From Mastigamoeba balamuthi (Eukaryota; Evosea; Mastigamoebida; Mastigamoebidae): 55,516 nt of DNA. Numbering within the stretch: position 1 is the stretch's first letter; each line of letters opens with the position of its first letter. Positions 24,483-32,947 of the stretch are shown here, in pieces. The position numbers were made by a program, and so were the translations under genes. The notes beneath the pieces are model-generated. The model made no database searches. It was not told the origin of the DNA and worked only from the letters and a program-made list of their open reading frames with translations. The DNA is taken from positions 12,832 to 68,347 of the forward strand of contig CACRSC010000114.1 of assembly GCA_902651635.1 (NCBI GenBank), read 5' to 3'.

Positions 24483-25601
24483 AGGTTAGGAATTCCGATG
24501 TGTACGTCATAAGGGCCCAGAGGGAATTTCAGCGTAAAAGAAGAGCTGGTGAATTTCGGTGTACTTCAGCCAACGACGGTCTGTTCAATATGTGAACTTC
24601 TATGAACACCGCATTTGTCGAGATCGGCCTGAGACAGTGTGCACGCTGTGTGTGTGTGTACACTGTGTGCATTGGAGTTTGGTGACCGGTGTATTGCTGT
24701 GTATTTGTATCAGAGGCCCCGTCACAATGTGAGTGAATATCTATGAATATCTCCGGCAGAATCTCAGCGCACAACCGCCGCCAGCAAATGTCGCACCAGC
24801 AGTACCGCACGCGCAGCCAGACGGGCCCCATGCCCTGCACTGGGGCGCCCTTTGGTTGCGCCTATGCGGTCGACCAGGGCCGCGCCGCGGGTGTGGTCGA
24901 CTCCAAGTACAAGGACCGGATGTCGGCCCTGCGGGCGCTGAACAACCACGAGCGCAAGTGCAAGTACGCAGTCCGGGCGTGCATGACGGAGAACAAGCCC
25001 CTCATCGTGTACCGCTGGAGGCACACCGACACGGGCACAGGTGTGCAACACGAGGATGGCCTGCGCGCCGCCATTATGGTGAACGCCCTTCTCGAGAAGT
25101 ATGGCACCGCGGTCATGCAGGACTTGTACACGTTGCAGCCGGGCGATGACCTGAAGAAGGTGGCCGGCTTCGCCATCGAGCACAGCTCCACGGCCATAGT
25201 CCTGCTCAAACCGGGTATGCACTCTCCCTGCACGGGCTCTCACTGTCAGTACAGGGGATCTCGACTCCTGCGCGGACGATGACGACTTTTTCCGCTGGGA
25301 GCTCACGCGCATCATGGACCTCAAGAGGCCGGCCGTCGTGATAATCTTCGACACCGGGGACCTGGCCGACATTGTTCCCACATGCAGAGCTCGGGCGTCC
25401 AAGAGACAGAGGGTCTTCTCTCCCTCTGCTGCGGCTTTCTTCTCTCGCATCTCCGCCGAGCTGCTGTGTGACTCTCTGATACACTTCTGCGCACTGGGTG
25501 ACGCCACTCACCTGAGCTTCTTTGAGAATCTGGCCAAGAAGCTCAACAAGAAATAAACGCCCCTGAGCAAGGCTAGGTTTGGAATTCCGATGTGTTTGTC
25601 A
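24483..25601. repeat. 27-bp direct repeats flanking the TIR-like gene
   Basis: 24,483-24,509 and 25,575-25,601 match at 24 of 27 positions (core GGAATTCCGATGTGT, itself containing the palindrome GGAATTCC). They bracket exactly one gene, the intron-containing TIR-like gene. They could be the scar of a cassette gain or paired promoter elements of adjacent genes. Confidence 0.7.
24743..25556 (+). CDS. TIR-like domain protein with a 40-nt intron
   Basis: CDS join 24,743-25,214 and 25,255-25,556 (257 aa). The GTATGC donor and TACAG acceptor define a 40-nt intron, similar to the 39-nt introns of the host ABC gene; without splicing the frame stops early. Residues about 86-200 read as a TIR fold. 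Strand A is PLIVYRW. A helix and the BB-loop-like QDLYTLQPGDDLKKVAGFAI follow, then STAIVLLKPG. The helix FFRWELTRIM carries a candidate catalytic Glu (E173), and AVVIIFD is a later strand. TIR enzymes cleave NAD+ or signal in immunity. In a virus this could be stolen signalling or an anti-host effector. The N-terminal 85 residues are not recognised. A TATATA lies near 24,454. Domain call by eye only. Confidence 0.6.
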
Positions 25602-25627
25602 CGTTGTTTCTCTTTCGGAAGTGTGCC

Positions 25628-25861
25628 CTAGTCGGTGAAAGTGAGCCTGCACACGTTGAAGACCAGATCACCCCCGTCCACGTGGCGGACAATCGTCTCG
25701 TCCTTGCGGCTTTTCACCTTCCCGCTGGGGTCGAACACGTAGATGGTGGGTCCGGAGTCATCAGTCTCGGCCTCCGATCCGGACTCGTCAGGCTCGGCCT
25801 CGAATTCGGACTCGACAGGCTCGACCTGGGGCTCGGCCTGAGTGTCCTTTGCATCGGCCAT
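25628..25861 (-). CDS. Acidic small viral protein (77 aa)
   Basis: The N-terminal half is Glu/Asp/Ser-rich (EPVESEFEAEPDESGSEAE). The C-terminal half is a compact beta-like segment (TIYVFDPSGKVKSRKDETIV). No family recognised. It is convergent with the TIR-like gene and divergent from the gene at 25,942, sharing an 80-bp promoter gap. Confidence 0.6.
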   Translation of the reverse strand: MADAKDTQAEPQVEPVESEFEAEPDESGSEAETDDSGPTIYVFDPSGKVKSRKDETIVRHVDGGDLVFNVCRLTFTD

Positions 25862-25941
25862 GGTGCGCAGTGTAACCTTTGTGATGTTACTTATGTTGTG
25901 ACTGCAGATTCACTCGGTATCTCCTGTCACTCAGTAAAATC

Positions 25942-26262
25942 ATGCAGAGGTGTGATATTCCCCTCGAGGCCGGGCAGAAGGTGGTCTACTTCACAGAGAA
26001 CCTGGAGTGCATATTCGGCATTGTGTGTGAGCCACGGACAAAGAGGGGCAAGAGGCTTCGTCTGGCCATTGTCGATGAAGGGAGCGAGACAGTCTGCAGT
26101 GACAAGTACTCGAGGGTGGTGAAATACCACCCTGACTGGAGCCGTGTGTATAGATATGCGTACATCTCGAGGCAGAACGAGCAGCTGATCGGGGAGCATG
26201 CATATATCCATGAACAATTTGATGAGAGTGTCACATACACATACGAACAACTTGAACGTTGA
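25942..26262 (+). CDS. Unknown viral protein (106 aa)
   Basis: Not recognised. It opens with beta strands (GQKVVYFTENLECIFGIVCE, KRLRLAIVDEG) that resemble a small SH3/Tudor-like barrel. A Tyr-rich, probably helical C-terminus follows. No membrane segment. Confidence 0.55.
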   Translation: MQRCDIPLEAGQKVVYFTENLECIFGIVCEPRTKRGKRLRLAIVDEGSETVCSDKYSRVVKYHPDWSRVYRYAYISRQNEQLIGEHAYIHEQFDESVTYTYEQLER

Positions 26263-26298
26263 AGTCCAGAGTTTTTTTTCTGCCCTCTCAATCAAGAC

Positions 26299-26613
26299 AT
26301 GGAGTACGCGAAGATCGCTGCGGGTGCCTATCTGGGCCTGTGTTCGGCAGTGTACACCTTCGGCTCAGCCATAGGCGGGCCCGACGGCCCAGAGGGCTTC
26401 TTTCTGACACCGTCGAAGATCCAGGCTGCCATAGAGTCGGGAATGCCTGTGACCGTCGTTCTGGGCCCCCTCGTCTCGTCGTACCTCACGTGGCATTTCG
26501 GCCATGGCCCGACCCTCTACATGCTCGGCACGTCAGCGTCCTGTGCAGGGTTCACCGCGATGTACTTCCTCACCGAGAAGATGCGCAACAGGAGCGCGGG
26601 TCCCAAGGCCTGA
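26299..26613 (+). CDS. Viral membrane protein (104 aa)
   Basis: Three hydrophobic stretches (KIAAGAYLGLCSAVYTFGSA, VTVVLGPLVSSYL, LGTSASCAGFTAMYFL) and a basic tail. A T8CTG late-type motif ends about 17 nt before the ATG. Convergent with the small basic gene at 26,622-26,783. Probably an inner-membrane virion protein. Confidence 0.65.
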   Translation: MEYAKIAAGAYLGLCSAVYTFGSAIGGPDGPEGFFLTPSKIQAAIESGMPVTVVLGPLVSSYLTWHFGHGPTLYMLGTSASCAGFTAMYFLTEKMRNRSAGPKA

Positions 26614-26621
26614 GACTGAAA

Positions 26622-26783
26622 TCACCAGCGGTACACAGACGCCTCCGACTCCACCGACGCACGAGCCTTCTTCGAGGACGAGGAGGGCACACACGGAGGT
26701 GCCTTCTTGGAGCACTTGGACGTCTTCGGCTCGGGGGCAGCCTTGGGGGCCTTGGTGGATTTCTTTGCGCCAGATTTCGCCAT
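26622..26783 (-). CDS. Small Lys-rich basic protein (53 aa)
   Basis: A short ORF starting MAKSGAKKSTKAPKAAPE, rich in Lys, Ala, Ser and Pro and carrying two Cys residues, resembling a DNA-condensing or histone-tail-like peptide. Support for reality: it fills the gap between two genes, and a TTTTTCTGA motif (26,824-26,832, minus strand) lies 40 nt upstream of its ATG. It could package DNA in the virion. Confidence 0.6.
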   Translation of the reverse strand: MAKSGAKKSTKAPKAAPEPKTSKCSKKAPPCVPSSSSKKARASVESEASVYRW

Positions 26784-26823
26784 CTAGATATGCCGCTGGT
26801 CGTCACGTATCTCTTCTGCTGAC

Positions 26824-26832
26824 TCAGAAAAA
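26824..26832 (-). promoter_or_regulatory. Late-promoter motif
   Basis: TTTTTCTGA on the minus strand upstream of the 53-aa basic protein. Confidence 0.45.
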
Positions 26833-26892
26833 GCGACGTCATCAGTCTCTCTTTTGCCCACACCACAGCAAGCACAAACAACAGGATTCGAT

Positions 26893-27525
26893 ATGAGCGC
26901 ACCTGTCCCCCTGCCCCACACCCACGAGGACCTCCTGGCCTGCACCGCCCACTGGAAGCGCGACATGATCCACCGCATCCTCGGCATCCTCCAGGCGCGG
27001 AGCAACACGGACTGGGCAGTGGCCCCCTTCCTGTGGAGTGTGCAGGACCTTCTGACAGACGCTGTGATGGCCCCCATCCTCCAAGAGCTGGAATCGAGCT
27101 GCACCGCCCTCGACCAGTCGTTCAAGAAGATGGAGCAGGCGCTCGAGACGGAGAGGGCCGCGATCGACATGTATCTGCGCCACCTGGACACGCAGAAGCG
27201 CGACTTCACGCTGAAGAGGCCCATGTACGAGTCTGACAGCGAGTCCCAGACTGAGGACGAGTGGATTCCCGAGGCTGCATCTGTGCCCTGTGCCCCGCCA
27301 ATCGAGTGGAAGTCGCTGCACTCGATCATGGTGCGTGCTGGCATGTGGAAGCGCAACACGCCCAAGGCTCTGAGGGCGCGGTTCCTGAACTACCTGAACG
27401 GCAAGTGGAAGGAGGCATTCCAGACAGAGCCAAGGCAGTTCGGGAACGTGTGGATGTACCCCGAGACGCCTGCGGTGAGAGAGTACATACTGTCCCTCTA
27501 CACGGATTTCAAAAGGCTGGTCTGA
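26893..27525 (+). CDS. Unknown viral helical protein (210 aa)
   Basis: Starts at the ATG at 26,893 (MSAPVPLP). The middle (about residues 60-115) is a long helix likely to form a coiled coil, followed by an acidic linker (YESDSESQTEDEW) and a C-terminal domain rich in Trp and basic residues (MVRAGMWKRNTPKALRARFL). Located immediately before the major capsid gene, so a scaffold or capsid-associated role is plausible. Confidence 0.6.
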   Translation: MSAPVPLPHTHEDLLACTAHWKRDMIHRILGILQARSNTDWAVAPFLWSVQDLLTDAVMAPILQELESSCTALDQSFKKMEQALETERAAIDMYLRHLDTQKRDFTLKRPMYESDSESQTEDEWIPEAASVPCAPPIEWKSLHSIMVRAGMWKRNTPKALRARFLNYLNGKWKEAFQTEPRQFGNVWMYPETPAVREYILSLYTDFKRLV

Positions 27526-27540
27526 GAGCGCAACACACGT

Positions 27541-27550
27541 CTTTTTCTGA
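27541..27550 (+). promoter_or_regulatory. Late-promoter motif of the major capsid gene
   Basis: CTTTTTCTGA ends 35 nt upstream of the capsid ATG at 27,586. Best-supported late element because the downstream gene is unambiguously structural. Confidence 0.5.
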
Positions 27551-27585
27551 TCTCAAGTGACAAGAAGAACAGCAGTCCCACACAA

Positions 27586-28920
27586 ATGAGTGTCTACACC
27601 GGTCACGCAGCGTCGGCAAGCGGCCCCCAGCCCGGTCTCGCCCCCTCGACTTTCCTTGGGCTCTGCACGCCCATCCACCTGCCCACTCTTGTGTCGACCC
27701 ATGGCGAGGACTCGCCGCATCTGCCGTCATACCACCACACTGCGGCCATCGAGATCCAGTCCATCAACGACACTCTGCCCATGAGGGTGGGGTACGACTT
27801 TGGCTCGCAGGAGGAGTTCCAGTACACCTCCAACGTGACCGAGATCCTCACGTCGTGCACCCTCTATGTGAAGCTCGCGCCTCTGGTGGCGTCTGGGGGT
27901 GGGACGAACCCGCGGTACGTGGACGACATCCTGTGCGCCGCCATCGAGAAGATCACCTGGGACTACGGCGGGGAGGGCGTGCAGCACCTGTACGGCGACG
28001 AGATCCACTTCACCACGCTGCAGGAGACCTCGGACGTGGAGCTCGACAGGAAGTACCGCGACCAGGCTGCGGGCCTCTCAGACGACGAGCGTGCTGTCAG
28101 GGCGCAGGGAACGCAGCTGGTGAAGCTCGAGCTGCCGTGGTGGTGGACGAAGCCGAACACGGGCCACTGGCACTCGCACTGCATGGGGCGCCCCCTGAAG
28201 ATCAGGATCCACTGGAGGGCGCCGCAGTTCCTCCTCCAGCAGGACGGGGTCAACCAGCAGCCGATGCCCATGGCGACATCCAGCCTTGTGGGGCGCACCT
28301 ACATCCTGGACAAGTGGATCCGGTTCGAGACCGCGATCGCCACGGAGGCCACCAAGGACGTGTACCGCCGGAAGATCGAGTCGTGCGGGGACCACGGCTG
28401 GCTGCAGCTGTTCAAGGACATGCAGACGCAGAACTTTGACCTCGCGGCGGGCTCGTACGGGCCGGACAAGGGCCCCGTGGTGGTCAAGACCGACGTCTTC
28501 AACAGGTACGGGTACAACCTGCGATTCTACGTGCGCCCGCGGAACAACCTGGTGTCCAACTTCCTCAACAACAGGCGCTTCGAGATCCTGGACATCGACG
28601 CCCTGCAGTTCGACATCCAGACCAAGGTCTTCTACCCGCACATCGACAACCTGTACGCCAAGCGGACGGTGAACGCGCACAAGTTCCTGGGCAACCCCGA
28701 GCTGCCCATCTACAACGTGCCCCTGTGTGCATACCCGGACATGCACCAGCAGGCCATGGGCGGGATCGAGTTCGCGAACATCACGATGCCGTACCTGAAG
28801 ATCGACCTGCCCAACTACAACCAGGACCTGACAGTGACGGTGACCCTGTTCGTGCACAACTACATCAGGCAGGTCATCCTCGGGCAGAACACTGCCGTCG
28901 AGACTGTGCAGAACATCTGA
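27586..28920 (+). CDS. Double-jelly-roll major capsid protein
   Basis: 444 aa. The N-terminal jelly-roll shows the pattern of Nucleocytoviricota capsid proteins: an F/Y strand with TEILTSCTLYVKLAPL, then DDILCAAIEKITWDYGGEGV and YGDEIHF, matching the family's IGG.xIexxYGxxxh signature, then LPWWWTKPNTGHW at the loop region. The second barrel ends in TVTVTLFVHNYIRQVIL. It forms the trimeric capsomers of an icosahedral shell. At 444 aa it is near the short end for this class, as expected of small relatives. Late motif upstream; TM and helical protein genes flank it. Confidence 0.88.
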   Translation: MSVYTGHAASASGPQPGLAPSTFLGLCTPIHLPTLVSTHGEDSPHLPSYHHTAAIEIQSINDTLPMRVGYDFGSQEEFQYTSNVTEILTSCTLYVKLAPLVASGGGTNPRYVDDILCAAIEKITWDYGGEGVQHLYGDEIHFTTLQETSDVELDRKYRDQAAGLSDDERAVRAQGTQLVKLELPWWWTKPNTGHWHSHCMGRPLKIRIHWRAPQFLLQQDGVNQQPMPMATSSLVGRTYILDKWIRFETAIATEATKDVYRRKIESCGDHGWLQLFKDMQTQNFDLAAGSYGPDKGPVVVKTDVFNRYGYNLRFYVRPRNNLVSNFLNNRRFEILDIDALQFDIQTKVFYPHIDNLYAKRTVNAHKFLGNPELPIYNVPLCAYPDMHQQAMGGIEFANITMPYLKIDLPNYNQDLTVTVTLFVHNYIRQVILGQNTAVETVQNI

Positions 28921-28940
28921 GAGACACAACAGCTGCGTTT

Positions 28941-29045
28941 TTATTCGGTCTCTAGCTTTGTCTCGGATGCCTCTGGGGTGACGAATTCGGGGCTGTAGAG
29001 CCCGGGGAGAATCGGCGTGTTGATTTCGTCCTGTGTGTGCTCCAT
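28941..29045 (-). CDS. Possible 34-aa viral peptide
   Basis: An ORF in the gap after the capsid gene encodes a short acidic peptide (starts MEHTQDEINTPILPGLYSPE). A TTTTTACAG variant of the T-rich motif lies about 30 nt upstream. The only evidence is its fit to the gap and the upstream motif; it may be spurious. Confidence 0.3.
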   Translation of the reverse strand: MEHTQDEINTPILPGLYSPEFVTPEASETKLETE

Positions 29046-29102
29046 CCAGGAATCAGGATTCGTGTCACAGGTTCACTCTGTAAAAACAGACTGAAAGCAC
29101 AG

Positions 29103-29579
29103 ATGAGCGCACCGTCCACGCAGATAATCGACGAGGAGGAGCAGCCCGTCATGCACACCAAGGAGGAGCTCGAGGCCATGTACCGTCACTGCTCCATCCG
29201 GCCCATCATGCGCACGTGGGACTGGCTCGAGCCCATCGAGGAGCTGACATATCTGCGCAACATGGTGAGGAACAAGCACGAGAAGGCCGTGCAGGGAGCA
29301 CACCTGGATTCGACCCTGGAGCTCGACATGTGGCTGCGCAGCTTCATGGATCTCTTCAGCGGCATCTTCACGCAGGCGTGTGCGGCGAACGACTATCTGA
29401 GGGCGCCCTCGTTCTCGTCCGAGACGCAGAGCCGCATCAAGGGCCTCAACGACGAGCTGGTGCAGACCTTCCGCGAGCAGATCCGCCAGCATTACGACGA
29501 CATCCTGAGGGAGATCGAGAGTGGCGCCAGCAGAGAACTAGAGGCCATCCTGAGGCGCAATGCGTGTGAGCCGCAATAA
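29103..29579 (+). CDS. Unknown viral helical protein (158 aa)
   Basis: Starts at the ATG at 29,103 (MSAPSTQIIDEEE). Almost entirely alpha-helical and charged, with amphipathic segments (FREQIRQHYDDILREIESG), no Cys cluster and no membrane segment. Not recognised. It belongs to the plus-strand late cluster downstream of the capsid gene. Confidence 0.6.
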   Translation: MSAPSTQIIDEEEQPVMHTKEELEAMYRHCSIRPIMRTWDWLEPIEELTYLRNMVRNKHEKAVQGAHLDSTLELDMWLRSFMDLFSGIFTQACAANDYLRAPSFSSETQSRIKGLNDELVQTFREQIRQHYDDILREIESGASRELEAILRRNACEPQ

Positions 29580-29600
29580 ATTCTGAGCAATCACTTGAAA

Positions 29601-29840
29601 ATGTCCTCCACCGTGCTCACAGCCGGCCTGTCCGGGATGGCCATGTACATGCTCATGGCGCACCAGGGAGACAAAGAGGGCAAGAAGTCCTTTGTGGCCG
29701 CGCCCATCATCCTGGTGGGCAGTGCAGGAGGGGTGTTTGGTGGGCTGGTGATGGAGTACTTCCAGCCGAATGTGTACGGAGCGATCGTGGGCGGCATCCT
29801 GGGCACCATCGTGTTCGACTATTTTCTGTTTGACTTCTGA
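29601..29840 (+). CDS. Small viral membrane protein (79 aa)
   Basis: Two or three Gly/Ala-rich hydrophobic helices (VLTAGLSGMAMYMLM, APIILVGSAGGVFGGLVM, YGAIVGGILGTIVFDYFLF). Probably an internal virion membrane protein. The next gene starts 11 nt after its stop. Confidence 0.65.
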   Translation: MSSTVLTAGLSGMAMYMLMAHQGDKEGKKSFVAAPIILVGSAGGVFGGLVMEYFQPNVYGAIVGGILGTIVFDYFLFDF

Positions 29841-29851
29841 CAGAGAACACC

Positions 29852-30295
29852 ATGGGCCCGTTCAGTGCTGCAGACATCGCCGTGATCGCCATCATATCGG
29901 CGGTTTTCATGTACCACGAGACAAAGGCCGCGGCGAGCACAGGGGGGCAGCCCGAGGAGCAGGCCATCGCTGTCAGGAGGCAGGACATCCAGAACGGCGG
30001 TGGGGCCGAGCCGTCTCGCATCAACTCCAAGGAGATGGAGCTGATATGCCGGGGTGTGCCCCTGCCCTCCAGGGACCCCTCTGACCCAGCCCTGTACGAG
30101 GCCAGTCTGGACATCCTGCTCGAGAAGACTGCAGGTCTGGCCAGCGCGTACAAGAAGCAGGACGTCCGCAAGACACAGAAGTGGGTCCCCGGGAGTGCGT
30201 GCACAGCGGGGCAGACCATCCAGGCGTGCAATGCGATGAGGTACCCGCGACAGGTGCCTAGGGCCCCCTACCCCGTCGAGCACGACGATATGTGA
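29852..30295 (+). CDS. Viral protein with N-terminal membrane anchor (147 aa)
   Basis: An N-terminal hydrophobic helix (AADIAVIAIISAVFMY) precedes a soluble basic/Pro-containing C-terminal domain with two Cys residues. It starts 11 nt after the previous gene. Likely a membrane-tethered virion protein; no family recognised. Confidence 0.62.
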   Translation: MGPFSAADIAVIAIISAVFMYHETKAAASTGGQPEEQAIAVRRQDIQNGGGAEPSRINSKEMELICRGVPLPSRDPSDPALYEASLDILLEKTAGLASAYKKQDVRKTQKWVPGSACTAGQTIQACNAMRYPRQVPRAPYPVEHDDM

Positions 30296-30324
30296 AAATC
30301 TGCTCCACACAATTGAAAACAGAT

Positions 30325-30740
30325 ATGTCGGGTTCCAGCTATCAGTCGAATTCTATTAAGCCCTGTGAGAGAGACCCCATCTTCCTGTGTCCAGCAGAGA
30401 CAACTCTCTACACAGACGACTTTGAGATCTGGGCCTCCATCGTCAAGGCACCGTACGCGCCGGTGAACGTCAGCATCAGGCCTCCATGGACGCAGCCCGA
30501 GGAGCTCGCGCGCTACCCGCCGGCGAACATGATGAGCGACAGGCGCCTGGAGACTGGGCTGTCTATGATCGTTCGGAGGGGTGCCGGCCTGGCGTGAGTC
30601 CCGCCCTGCTCCGCCTCGCGACTGAGACGGTTCTCGGCCTTGCGCGCGGCGACACCGAGCTCGCGCTGACGATCATGCACCACATGTGGGACGACCTGTC
30701 TGAGCGCGACCGCGACGCGAAGAGGAGGAATCGGTACTCA
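30325..30740 (+). CDS. Unknown viral gene with apparent frameshift
   Basis: The ATG at 30,325 opens a frame that stops at 30,597 (90 aa). Coding-like composition (GC-rich third positions) continues in the -1 frame right after it, encoding a well-formed helical stretch (SPALLRLATETVLGLARGD and beyond) to about 30,740, where the opposite-strand zinc-ribbon gene ends. Either a single-base error or mutation near 30,590, a programmed shift, or an unrecognised splice event (a GTGAGT donor-like site is at 30,594) would join the two parts. The predicted function is unknown. Confidence 0.45.
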
Positions 30741-30908
30741 CGAGGCTTTTTTGACGATCCGCGAGATGTTGGCCCCGCACCGGCAGGTGCCCTGTACCAT
30801 GTCCCGCTCGCCGCGTACGCCGTTGACGGTCTTTCGGACCGCGTTCTGGATCGGCACTGACGCCTTGCAGCGGAAGCACCACGCCGTGAGGCCTCCCTTT
30901 GAGGACAT
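30738..30908 (-). CDS. DUF5679-like zinc ribbon (56 aa)
   Basis: A short protein with AWCFRCKASV and GTCRCGANISRIVKK, a CxxC...CxC zinc ribbon typical of the small DUF5679-like proteins found in algal giant viruses. TTTTCTGA lies 28 nt upstream of the ATG, and an E2F-like TTTGGCGGGAAAA lies a little further upstream. The latter is shared with the divergent MSV199-like gene. Predicted nucleic-acid-binding or transcription accessory protein. Confidence 0.7.
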   Translation of the reverse strand: MSSKGGLTAWCFRCKASVPIQNAVRKTVNGVRGERDMVQGTCRCGANISRIVKKAS

Positions 30909-30954
30909 GTCTTCTCTCTCTGCCCAGACAGGCGTTCAGAAAATAGATGCAGTG

Positions 30955-30971
30955 TTTTCCCGCCAAAAAAA
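30955..30971 (-). promoter_or_regulatory. E2F-like site in a divergent promoter
   Basis: On the minus strand this reads TTTTTTTGGCGGGAAAA, containing the consensus E2F/DP element TTTGGCGGGAAA. It lies between the zinc-ribbon gene (start 30,908) and MSV199-like gene 1 (start 31,086). It could time viral early expression to host S phase. Confidence 0.45.
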
Positions 30972-31085
30972 GGTGCAGACTGTGATGTAAGAGCACCACG
31001 TAGGTGCGCTGACGTAGGGTGTGGGCGTCTTAAAAAGCGCCGTGTGGGCATCCCACTAATAAACACCGCTCAACCACACCCGACA

Positions 31086-32538
31086 ATGGCACTGCTCAAG
31101 ATCGCCCGCCGCCCCGCTGTCTCTGCCGCGTCCCTGCGCGCTGGTGCCCCTGCCCCTGCACCACTCCCGTCGTCTACGTCTGCCGAGGAGCCGCCCAAGC
31201 GCCCAGCAGAGGCCGAGCTGCCTGGCCCCGACGCCAAACGCGTGCGCTCAGATCCCCAGACGGAGGCGCGTGCCCCAGCGCTGTCGGGCTTCATCGACGC
31301 GATCCTGCACGAGGAGACCATCGAGATGCCTGGTGTGTCATCGTCGGCGCACCTGGAGGCCACGATCAAGTGCCTCGAGGAGCTGGCGAACACCTGGCTC
31401 GCGTCCAAGGAGCCGTACCCCGTGGACCTCGACGACCTCTGGCCGCTGCTGGGCTACACACAGAAGGGCCATGCTGTCGCGAGAATCAAGAGATTCCTTC
31501 AAGGTTCGGGTTTCATTCAATTTTCGCGCCCTGCGTAAATTGCTTTCAATTTTCGAGGAGCGCGCAAATTGCTCCCAATTTTCGAGGAGTGCGCAAATTG
31601 CTCCCAATTTTCGAGGAGTGCGCAAATTGCTCCCAATTTTCGAGGAGTGCGCAAATTGCTCCCAATTTTCGAGGAGCGCGCAAATTGCTTTCAATTTTCG
31701 AGGAGTGCGCAAATTGCCCGGCATTTTTTGCGGTTTTATAGATTGCCCTGACTGACCAGAAAATGTGCCTTCAGAGGGAGACGACTATGTCTGCACTCAG
31801 ATCCCCACTGAGGGTGGACACCATGCCCGAGACGCGTACCATCTGACGCTGAGGGCAGCGACGCACTGGTGCCTGCAGGCCCCAATCAAGGAGATCGGCA
31901 AGCGGGCCAACATCGCGCTGTTCAACACGGTCAAGAGATCCATCCTCCGCCAGCCGATGCCCGACCAGCCCCCCAGCCCGAGTGCCGTGGGTGTCCCTGC
32001 GGGTCCCGTGGGCGTCCCAGAGGGCACCGTGACCAAGTGGGCAATGGAGATGGAGCTCAAGAAGACCGACCTCGAGAAGGAGCGCATCGCGGCTGAGCTG
32101 CGCAACACGGAGCTGACAGTCAGCCTGAAGAAGGCCGAGCTCGAGGTGGACCTGAGGAAGAGCCAGATGGAGGCGAGCCTGCGCAAGACCGAGATGGAGA
32201 CGAGCCTGCGCAAGGCGGAGCTGGAGGCGAGGGTGCGCCTGTCCGAGCTCCAGGTCGAGAAGATCAGGGCAGCGAAGGAGGCCGCGGCAGAGGCACCGAG
32301 GAAGCCGCTCGTGTACCTGACCACCTTCCTCCTCAGCAAGGGGCACCGGGCAGGGACTGCGGGAAAGCTGGAGGTGGAGTTCTACCAGGACGTGCACAAC
32401 CTGTACTGGATGAAAAAGGGTCAGATGCCGGACAGAAGGGAAGGCGGCTTTTACACATACCACAACGAGGACATGCCCATCATCGAGGAGGCGTGGGAAG
32501 GCTCGTCCCTGAAGAAGGCTATGGATCGCTCCCGCTGA
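31086..32538 (+). CDS. MSV199-like protein 1, split by a repeat-filled intron
   Basis: CDS join 31,086-31,503 and 31,775-32,538 (393 aa). Splicing GT (31,504) to CAG (31,774) joins KRFLQ to EGDDYV in frame. Around the junction the protein reads DLDDLWPLLGYTQKGHAVAR, then a DY element, then LTLRAATHWCLQA and IGKRANIALF. This is the order of an MSV199/KilA-N-like viral DNA-binding domain (a short helical wing, Dyi, LT..fk.lcm). An N-terminal disordered Pro/Ala tract precedes it. A long Lys/Glu coiled coil (residues about 225-300) with repeated LRKxxMExSLRK units follows, then a C-terminal domain. A paralogue lies at 34,412-35,528. Probably an early regulator. Confidence 0.65.
31518..31720. repeat. 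Seven 29-bp tandem repeats inside intron of MSV199-like gene 1
   Basis: Units start at 31,518, 31,547, 31,576, 31,605, 31,634, 31,663 and 31,692; the consensus begins CAATTTTCGAGGAGTGCGC. Unit junctions form perfect AAATTG-CTCC-CAATTT hairpins. The first unit carries TTTTCGCGCC. The array fills most of the 271-nt intron (31,504-31,774). Confidence 0.9.
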
Positions 32539-32605
32539 GCCTGTGAACCCCGCTCCGCCCAACACCCAACAAAGAATATCTGCTCCCAGGGTATTATGGG
32601 AACAC

Positions 32606-32902
32606 ATGTCAATCGCCGCCAGCGTAAGGGTCGAGGACTTCATCCCCGTGGATCCCAGGAGGGACACGGTGGGCATGGGCTGCGAGGACATGACGCCTGA
32701 GGCCGCCCGCGAGCATCGGCGCCGTGTGTACTCGTGCTGCGCTGACCACCCCCAGAGGACAGGCCTCCGGGGCCCAGGCTGCCAACAGAGGACCGTCCTC
32801 CCCCAGGACGCGGAGGATGCGATCAGCACCAACAGGTCGCTGAGGACGATGCTGGTCATCGTGAGCGGGCTGCTCATCACGGCGCTGCTCATGGGGCTGT
32901 GA
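32606..32902 (+). CDS. Viral protein with C-terminal membrane anchor (98 aa)
   Basis: Starts at the ATG at 32,606. A soluble domain with four Cys residues (YSCCADH, GPGCQQ, GMGCED) is followed by a C-terminal helix (MLVIVSGLLITALLMGL). Tail-anchored topology typical of small virion membrane proteins. Confidence 0.6.
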   Translation: MSIAASVRVEDFIPVDPRRDTVGMGCEDMTPEAAREHRRRVYSCCADHPQRTGLRGPGCQQRTVLPQDAEDAISTNRSLRTMLVIVSGLLITALLMGL

Positions 32903-32947
32903 GGCCTGTGAGACCAGGCGTTTTTCTTATGCGCAAAGGGCAAGAGA

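Noticed and set aside
31518-31720. CRISPR-like array
   Set aside because: The 29-bp units are directly adjacent with no unique spacers, they lie in a eukaryotic-type intron, and there are no cas genes.
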